A program made the position numbers and the translations under genes. The notes under the pieces were generated by a model, which was not told the DNA's origin, searched no databases, and saw nothing but the letters and a program-made list of their open reading frames with translations. Below, piece by piece: positions 59,905 through 64,000 of a stretch of 64,000 bases of DNA. Position 1 is the first letter of the stretch. The number at the start of each line of letters is the position of its first letter. The stretch comes from AWTP1-18 sp036504515. GTDB taxonomy: Bacteria; Pseudomonadota; Gammaproteobacteria; Burkholderiales; Rhodocyclaceae. The DNA lies in assembly GCA_036504515.1 (NCBI GenBank), contig DASXVA010000007.1:124001-188000 (forward strand). The letters are read 5' to 3'.

Positions 59905-61179
59905 ATGCAGGTATTCGCCCTCGGCCTCAACCACGTAACTGCTCCTCTCGCCGTGCGCGAGCAGGTGGCGTTCGACGTGGTCGGGCTGCCCAAGGCCCTG
60001 CATGACCTGTTGCGGGGCAATGCGGTGCGGGAGGCGGCGATCCTGTCTACCTGCAACCGTACCGAGCTGTACTGCGCCACGGACCGGCCTGATGCCATCA
60101 CGCCGGTGAAGGAATGGCTGGCGGAATATCACGCTTTGCCGGGCCCCCATATTCACCCCCACCTCTACACGCATCCCCAACGGGATGCGATTCGCCACAT
60201 GTTCCGTGTCGCCAGCGGCCTGGATTCCATGGTGCTGGGCGAGCCCCAGATTCTTGGCCAGATGAAGCAGGCGGCCCGGGCGGCGGAAGAGGCGGGGAGT
60301 CTTGGTTCCTTCCTTGGCCGCCTGTTTCAGCGCACCTTTGAGGTTGCCAAAGAAGTCCGCTCGACCACGGCCATCGGCGCCAACACGGTATCCATGGCGG
60401 CAGCGGCGGTGCATTTGTCGGGCCGCGTCTTCGACAGTATTTCCAAGCAGAAGGTGCTGTTCATCGGCGCCGGGGAAATGATCGAACTCTGCGCCGCCCA
60501 CTTTGCTGCCGAACAGCCGAGCAAGATCACCATTGCCAACCGCACCCCAGAGCGGGCCCAGTCTCTGGCGGGTCGCATCCGTGCCGACGTAATCCGCCTT
60601 GATGAACTGGGCGACCGCCTGGGCGAGTACGACATCGTGGTGTCCTGCACCGGTAGCCCTTTGCCCATGGTGGGCCTGGGCATGGTGGAACGGGCTTTGA
60701 AGCAACGTCGCCACCGGCCCATGGTGATGGTGGATCTGGCGGTGCCTCGCGATATCGAAGCTGAAGTGGCGCGATTGGACGATGTATTCCTCTACACCCT
60801 GGACGACCTGGGGCAGATTGTGGAAGCCGGTCTTGAATCCCGCCAGTCCGCCGTGGTGGAGGCGGAAGCCATCATCGACCATCAGGTGAACAGCTTCCTG
60901 CACTGGGTGGATTCCCGCGAGGTGGTACCGGTGATCCGTGCCCTGCGCGATAGTGCCGAACAAGTCCGCCATCACGAACTGGAACATGCCCTCAAAGCCC
61001 TGCATCGCGGTGATGATCCGGCCAAGGTGCTGGAGGCTTTGTCCCGGGGCATTACCAACAAGCTCATGCATCCGCCCACCCAGGCCCTGAATCAGGCCGA
61101 AGGTGACGAGCGTGCCCAGGTGGCCGGGCTGCTGGCGGACATTTACCACCTCAATCCCAACACTTCTTCCGACAAGTAG
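59905..61179 (+). CDS. hemA: Glutamyl-tRNA reductase
   Basis: The 424-residue protein has the catalytic Cys50 in ILSTCNRTELYC, FRVASGLDSMVLGEPQILGQ, and the NADPH motif VLFIGAGEMIELCAAHF. It catalyses the first step of tetrapyrrole synthesis in the C5 pathway, giving glutamate-1-semialdehyde. ATG 59905 lies downstream of a CCCCTCC-type weak site. It is followed by a strong intrinsic terminator before prfA. Confidence 0.95.
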   Translation: MQVFALGLNHVTAPLAVREQVAFDVVGLPKALHDLLRGNAVREAAILSTCNRTELYCATDRPDAITPVKEWLAEYHALPGPHIHPHLYTHPQRDAIRHMFRVASGLDSMVLGEPQILGQMKQAARAAEEAGSLGSFLGRLFQRTFEVAKEVRSTTAIGANTVSMAAAAVHLSGRVFDSISKQKVLFIGAGEMIELCAAHFAAEQPSKITIANRTPERAQSLAGRIRADVIRLDELGDRLGEYDIVVSCTGSPLPMVGLGMVERALKQRRHRPMVMVDLAVPRDIEAEVARLDDVFLYTLDDLGQIVEAGLESRQSAVVEAEAIIDHQVNSFLHWVDSREVVPVIRALRDSAEQVRHHELEHALKALHRGDDPAKVLEALSRGITNKLMHPPTQALNQAEGDERAQVAGLLADIYHLNPNTSSDK

Positions 61180-61184
61180 CGCCG

Positions 61185-61226
61185 AAAGCCCGACGTCTGT
61201 CCGCAGAGGGCAGGCGTCGGGCTTTT
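61185..61226 (+). terminator. Intrinsic terminator after hemA
   Basis: AAAGCCCGACG (61185-61195) pairs with CGTCGGGCTTT (61215-61225), an 11-base GC-rich stem with a 19-base loop and a short T run on the right. The A-rich left arm means it may act in both directions. Confidence 0.75.
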
Positions 61227-61250
61227 GCGTGGGTACTTATCGCCTCGACC

Positions 61251-62342
61251 ATGGCCATGAAAAAAAGCATACGTGACAAGCTCCAGCACCTGACGGAACG
61301 CAAGGAAGATATCGAAGCCTTGATGTCCAGCGAAGAGGCGACCAAGGACATGGATGTCTATCGCCGTATGACCAAGGAAGGGGCAGAGATCGAACCGGTG
61401 GTGGCCCTCTACGCCGCTTACCGCAAAGCCGAGGCTGATCTGGCCGGAGCCGAGGAAATGCTGTCCGACCCAGACATGAAAGAACTGGCGGCAGAAGAAA
61501 TCGATGCCGCCAAAGCCACCATCCAGAAGCTGGAAGATGACTTGCAGATCGCCTTGCTACCCAAGGATCCCAACGACGATAAGAACCTGTTTTTGGAAAT
61601 TCGTGCCGGTACCGGCGGCGACGAATCGGCCCTGTTCGCTGGTGACCTATTCCGCATGTATTCCCGCTATGCCGAAGCCCAACACTGGAAAGTGGAGGTG
61701 GTTTCCCACAATGAGTCGGACCTGGGTGGTTATCGAGAAATCATCTGCCGCATCGTCGGTCAGGGCGCCTACTCCAAGCTCAAGTTCGAATCCGGCGGTC
61801 ATCGGGTGCAGCGCGTTCCCGCCACTGAATCCCAAGGCCGCATCCACACCTCTGCCTGCACCGTGGCGGTGATGCCCGAGGCGGACGAACTGGAAGAAGT
61901 ACAGATCAATCCCGCCGACCTGCGCATCGATACCTTCCGCGCCTCCGGTGCCGGCGGTCAGCACATCAACAAGACCGACTCCGCTGTGCGCATCACCCAC
62001 ATTCCCACCGGCATCGTCGTGGAATGCCAGGATGACCGTTCCCAGCACCGCAATAAGGCCCAGGCCATGAGCGTGCTGGCGGCCCGCATCAACGACGTTC
62101 AGACCCGGGAGCAGCAGCAGAAGATTGCTTCCACCCGCAAGAGCCTGATCGGCAGCGGCGACCGTTCCGAACGCATCCGTACCTACAACTTTCCCCAAGG
62201 GCGCATGACCGATCACCGTATCAACCTGACCCTCTACAAACTGGATGCGGTCATGCAGGGCGATCTGGACGAATTGGTAAATGCGCTGACCTCCGAGCAT
62301 CAGGCCGAACTGCTGGCCGCCCTTTCGGACGAGTCGGCTTGA
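61251..62342 (+). CDS. prfA: Peptide chain release factor 1
   Basis: The 363-residue protein has the GGQ motif at residues 235-237 (ASGAGGQHIN) and the stop-codon-reading tripeptide PAT at 190-192, which marks RF1 (UAA/UAG). It is 71 bases after hemA, beyond the terminator, and overlaps prmC, whose product methylates the GGQ glutamine. Starts at ATG 61251 or 61257 (MKKSIRDKL). Confidence 0.95.
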   Translation: MAMKKSIRDKLQHLTERKEDIEALMSSEEATKDMDVYRRMTKEGAEIEPVVALYAAYRKAEADLAGAEEMLSDPDMKELAAEEIDAAKATIQKLEDDLQIALLPKDPNDDKNLFLEIRAGTGGDESALFAGDLFRMYSRYAEAQHWKVEVVSHNESDLGGYREIICRIVGQGAYSKLKFESGGHRVQRVPATESQGRIHTSACTVAVMPEADELEEVQINPADLRIDTFRASGAGGQHINKTDSAVRITHIPTGIVVECQDDRSQHRNKAQAMSVLAARINDVQTREQQQKIASTRKSLIGSGDRSERIRTYNFPQGRMTDHRINLTLYKLDAVMQGDLDELVNALTSEHQAELLAALSDESA

Positions 62343-63172
62343 GTACTGCGGCTACCGTCGGCGCTGCCCTGCAAACCGCCCGGCAAAGCATTCCCCTGAG
62401 CGAAGCCCGGCTACTGTTGGGCTATTTGCTGGGGAAAAATCTGGCCTGGATCGAAGCCCACCGCGACGATGCTCTGCTTGCCGAAGCTGAGGAGCGCTTT
62501 GCTGCTTGGGTAGCGCGCCGCGTCCAAGGCGAGCCGGTGGCCTATCTGCTGGGCTTGCGGGAGTTCTACGGACGGGATTTCAGCGTGGGCCCGGCCGTGC
62601 TGATTCCCCGTCATGAAACGGAACTGCTGGTGGAGTTGGCTCTGGCAAAAATGTCGAAGTACAGTGAGCCGTCAGTGCTGGACTTGGGCACGGGGAGCGG
62701 TTGCATTGCCATCACCCTTGCTCTGGAGGCGCCCCAGTCCAAGGTGACGGCGTTGGATGCCTCAGCCCAAGCTTTGGTTATCGCTCGGCAAAACAGCACT
62801 GTCTTGGGCGCAAAACTTACGGTCCTGGAAGGCAGTTGGTTCAAGCCCCTGTCGGGGAGCCGATTCGATCTCATTGTTTCCAATCCCCCCTACATCAAGG
62901 CCGGAGATCCCCATCTGGGCCAGGGTGACTTGCGCTTTGAGCCTGCCAGCGCTTTGTCCAGCGGAGCCGATGGACTGGACGACATCCGTGCCATCGTTGC
63001 GGCTGCGCCAGACCACCTGCAGCCCGGTGGCTGGCTTCTGTTCGAGCATGGCTATGATCAGGCCAACGCTATGCTGGATGTGATGGAGCGAGGTGGTTTT
63101 ACTGCCATTGAACAGCACCGGGACCTGGGCAATATCGTTCGGGCGACTGTGGGGCGGTGGCAGGGGCGTTGA
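62339..63172 (+). CDS. prmC: Release factor glutamine N5-methyltransferase
   Basis: The 277-residue protein has the SAM loop VLDLGTGSGCIAITLAL and the catalytic NPPY (residues 182-185, in SNPPYIKAGDPHL), and the N-terminal helical domain of PrmC (SEARLLLGYLLGKNLAWIEA). It methylates the GGQ Gln of the release factors, and follows prfA in the usual order. TTG start at 62339 overlaps the prfA stop. Confidence 0.93.
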   Translation: MSTAATVGAALQTARQSIPLSEARLLLGYLLGKNLAWIEAHRDDALLAEAEERFAAWVARRVQGEPVAYLLGLREFYGRDFSVGPAVLIPRHETELLVELALAKMSKYSEPSVLDLGTGSGCIAITLALEAPQSKVTALDASAQALVIARQNSTVLGAKLTVLEGSWFKPLSGSRFDLIVSNPPYIKAGDPHLGQGDLRFEPASALSSGADGLDDIRAIVAAAPDHLQPGGWLLFEHGYDQANAMLDVMERGGFTAIEQHRDLGNIVRATVGRWQGR

Positions 63173-63199
63173 GAAAAAGGTTGCCCCAGATAGGGATTA

Positions 63200-63697
63200 C
63201 TACGTAACCTTGCGTAGCTCGGTAGGGGCAACACTGATGGCGACAGGTTTACTCATCAACTCAATAAGCACCATCACGCGACGTTCTCCATCAGCCATCT
63301 GGTAGATGCCTTCGACCCCGGCAAAAGAACCTTGTGTCAGGCATACCCGTTGTCCCGGAGAGAATAGTCGTTCCGGTTGACTTTGTAAGGCGACTTCCTG
63401 GGCTTGGAGAAAGGCAATTATGTTGTCTGGTACTTTGGCGGGTTTGGTACCGAAACTTACTAAACGACAGACGCCCTTGGTGGAGCGGATCGGTGTCCAG
63501 CTTTTGTCGGTACTTTCCAAACCCAATTGAATGAACAGATAGCGGGGAAAAAGGGGTTCCTCACTCAGGGCAAGGGCACCTTGGCGTAACTTTTCCGATG
63601 GCAGAACAGGAAGGTAACAAGGGTAGCCCTGTTGTTTCAGGTTCTGCAACGCCACTTTTTCCTGTCTAGGTTTGGTATGAACTAGGTACCAAAGCAT
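63200..63697 (-). CDS. rfaH: RfaH-type transcription antiterminator, second copy
   Basis: The 165-residue protein is a paralogue of the one at 2318: MLWYLVHTKPRQE, PLFPRYLFIQL, and WTPIRSTKGVCRLVSFG align with MHWYLVHTKPRQE, PLFPRYLFIRL and WAPIRSTKGVSRPVSFG, and the KOW part (GSFAGVEGIYQMADGERRVM) is nearly the same. The two differ in the middle (residues ~80-105). It is convergent with prmC, 27 bases apart. A likely -10 box TATAAT lies at 63728-63733 on the minus strand. Its target operon is not evident in this window; it may back up or compete with the first copy. Confidence 0.88.
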   Translation of the reverse strand: MLWYLVHTKPRQEKVALQNLKQQGYPCYLPVLPSEKLRQGALALSEEPLFPRYLFIQLGLESTDKSWTPIRSTKGVCRLVSFGTKPAKVPDNIIAFLQAQEVALQSQPERLFSPGQRVCLTQGSFAGVEGIYQMADGERRVMVLIELMSKPVAISVAPTELRKVT

Positions 63698-63727
63698 TGC
63701 TTTCTCCGGGCCGACTCCAGAGGACTG

Positions 63728-63733
63728 ATTATA
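63728..63733 (-). promoter_or_regulatory. Probable -10 box of the second rfaH-like gene
   Basis: On the minus strand GTATAATC gives a perfect TATAAT 31 bases before the start codon at 63697. No convincing -35 box was found. Confidence 0.45.
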
Positions 63734-63804
63734 CGCCTCAGGCCTCTATCGAAATTTTCCGATGGGTGATTTGAGTCACAGGCAGGTGCGGCATAGAGCG
63801 CACA

Positions 63805-63833
63805 TTGACCAATATTGTCGCGCCTCGTAGAAT
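63805..63833 (+). promoter_or_regulatory. sigma-70-type promoter of grxD
   Basis: TTGACC (63805-63810), a 17-base spacer and TAGAAT (63828-63833) form a good promoter, 40 bases before the grxD ATG. Confidence 0.6.
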
Positions 63834-63873
63834 AAGCCTGATTATTTTTGTCGGGTATTGAAAGGGATTAAAG

Positions 63874-64000
63874 ATGAGCGACGTACAACAGCAGATCAAA
63901 GACACCGTGACCCAGAACCCTGTGGTGCTCTACATGAAGGGCAACGCGCAGTTTCCCCAATGCGGTTTTTCCGGCCGCGTGGTGCAGATTCTCAAGGCCT
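63874..64000 (+). CDS. grxD: Monothiol glutaredoxin, 5' part (cut by the window end)
   Basis: The first 42 residues, MSDVQQQIKDTVTQNPVVLY through MKGNAQFPQCGFSGRVVQIL, contain the CGFS active site of Grx4-type monothiol glutaredoxins, which bind and deliver Fe-S clusters. The gene runs off the right edge. ATG 63874 has AAAGGGAT ahead of it. Confidence 0.93.
   Translation, partial: MSDVQQQIKDTVTQNPVVLYMKGNAQFPQCGFSGRVVQILKA

Noticed and set aside
1..64000. CRISPR arrays, tRNA and rRNA genes, complete insertion sequences
   Set aside because: I saw no spaced repeats, tRNA cloverleaf or intact transposase anywhere; only relics of an integrase, methylase and partition gene.

Overview
The window comes from a GC-rich Gram-negative chromosome, most likely a betaproteobacterium. 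The right end carries a housekeeping set (addA-addB divergent from hemA-prfA-prmC, then grxD) in an arrangement familiar from Rhodocyclales-type betaproteobacteria. The taxonomic placement is inference from gene order and protein flavour, not a database result.

Layout: 1-2.2 kb is a graveyard of mobile-element genes: a tyrosine recombinase with a stop and frameshifts, and a DNA-methylase fragment joined to the C-terminal half of a RepB/ParB-like partition protein. 2.3-2.8 kb is an intact RfaH-type antiterminator gene. 2.8-3.4 kb has no intact gene, but holds an ops-like element (GGCGGTAGCTTG at 2988) and the decayed 3' end of a GDP-mannose 4,6-dehydratase gene. 3.4-52.9 kb is one uninterrupted plus-strand run of about 38 genes, mostly overlapping or separated by a few bases, for a large and unusual surface polysaccharide. 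52.9-53.4 kb holds a relic of a second WbpM/PglF-type 3' end. 53.4-59.8 kb (minus) is addAB. 59.9-64 kb is hemA, prfA, prmC, a second RfaH-type gene (minus) and the start of grxD.

The polysaccharide locus is modular. (A) 3.4-12.6 kb: enzymes matching the four characterised steps of Campylobacter capsule phosphoramidate synthesis (L-glutamine kinase, phosphoglutamine cytidylyltransferase, gamma-glutamyl-CDP-amidate hydrolase, CDP-amidate kinase), together with a CDP-alcohol phosphotransferase, a methyltransferase, a formyltransferase-like protein, an unrecognised helical protein and a LIC12162-type transferase. (B) 12.7-23.0 kb: a nonulosonic (legionaminic-type) acid module with a PseA/HisF/HisH amidination trio, a formyltransferase and a deacetylase, but without an obvious local LegC or LegH. 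(C) 23-29 kb: an ABC flippase, a glycosyltransferase, and modifying enzymes, one of them with a G10 tract. (D) 29.1-32 kb: a WlbA/B/C-like set for a 2,3-diamino-uronic acid. (E) 32-49.3 kb: glycosyltransferases, a perosamine-synthase-like aminotransferase, acyl-, methyl- and carbamoyltransferases, Wzx and Wzy. (F) 49.4-52.9 kb: a 4-reductase, an initiating sugar-phosphate transferase and a WbpM-like 4,6-dehydratase, which together would make and load the first sugar (probably QuiNAc or FucNAc).

The most notable reading is a phosphoramidate-decorated, amidinated-nonulosonate polysaccharide made from one ~49 kb operon, with an RfaH paralogue and an ops-like site at its head.
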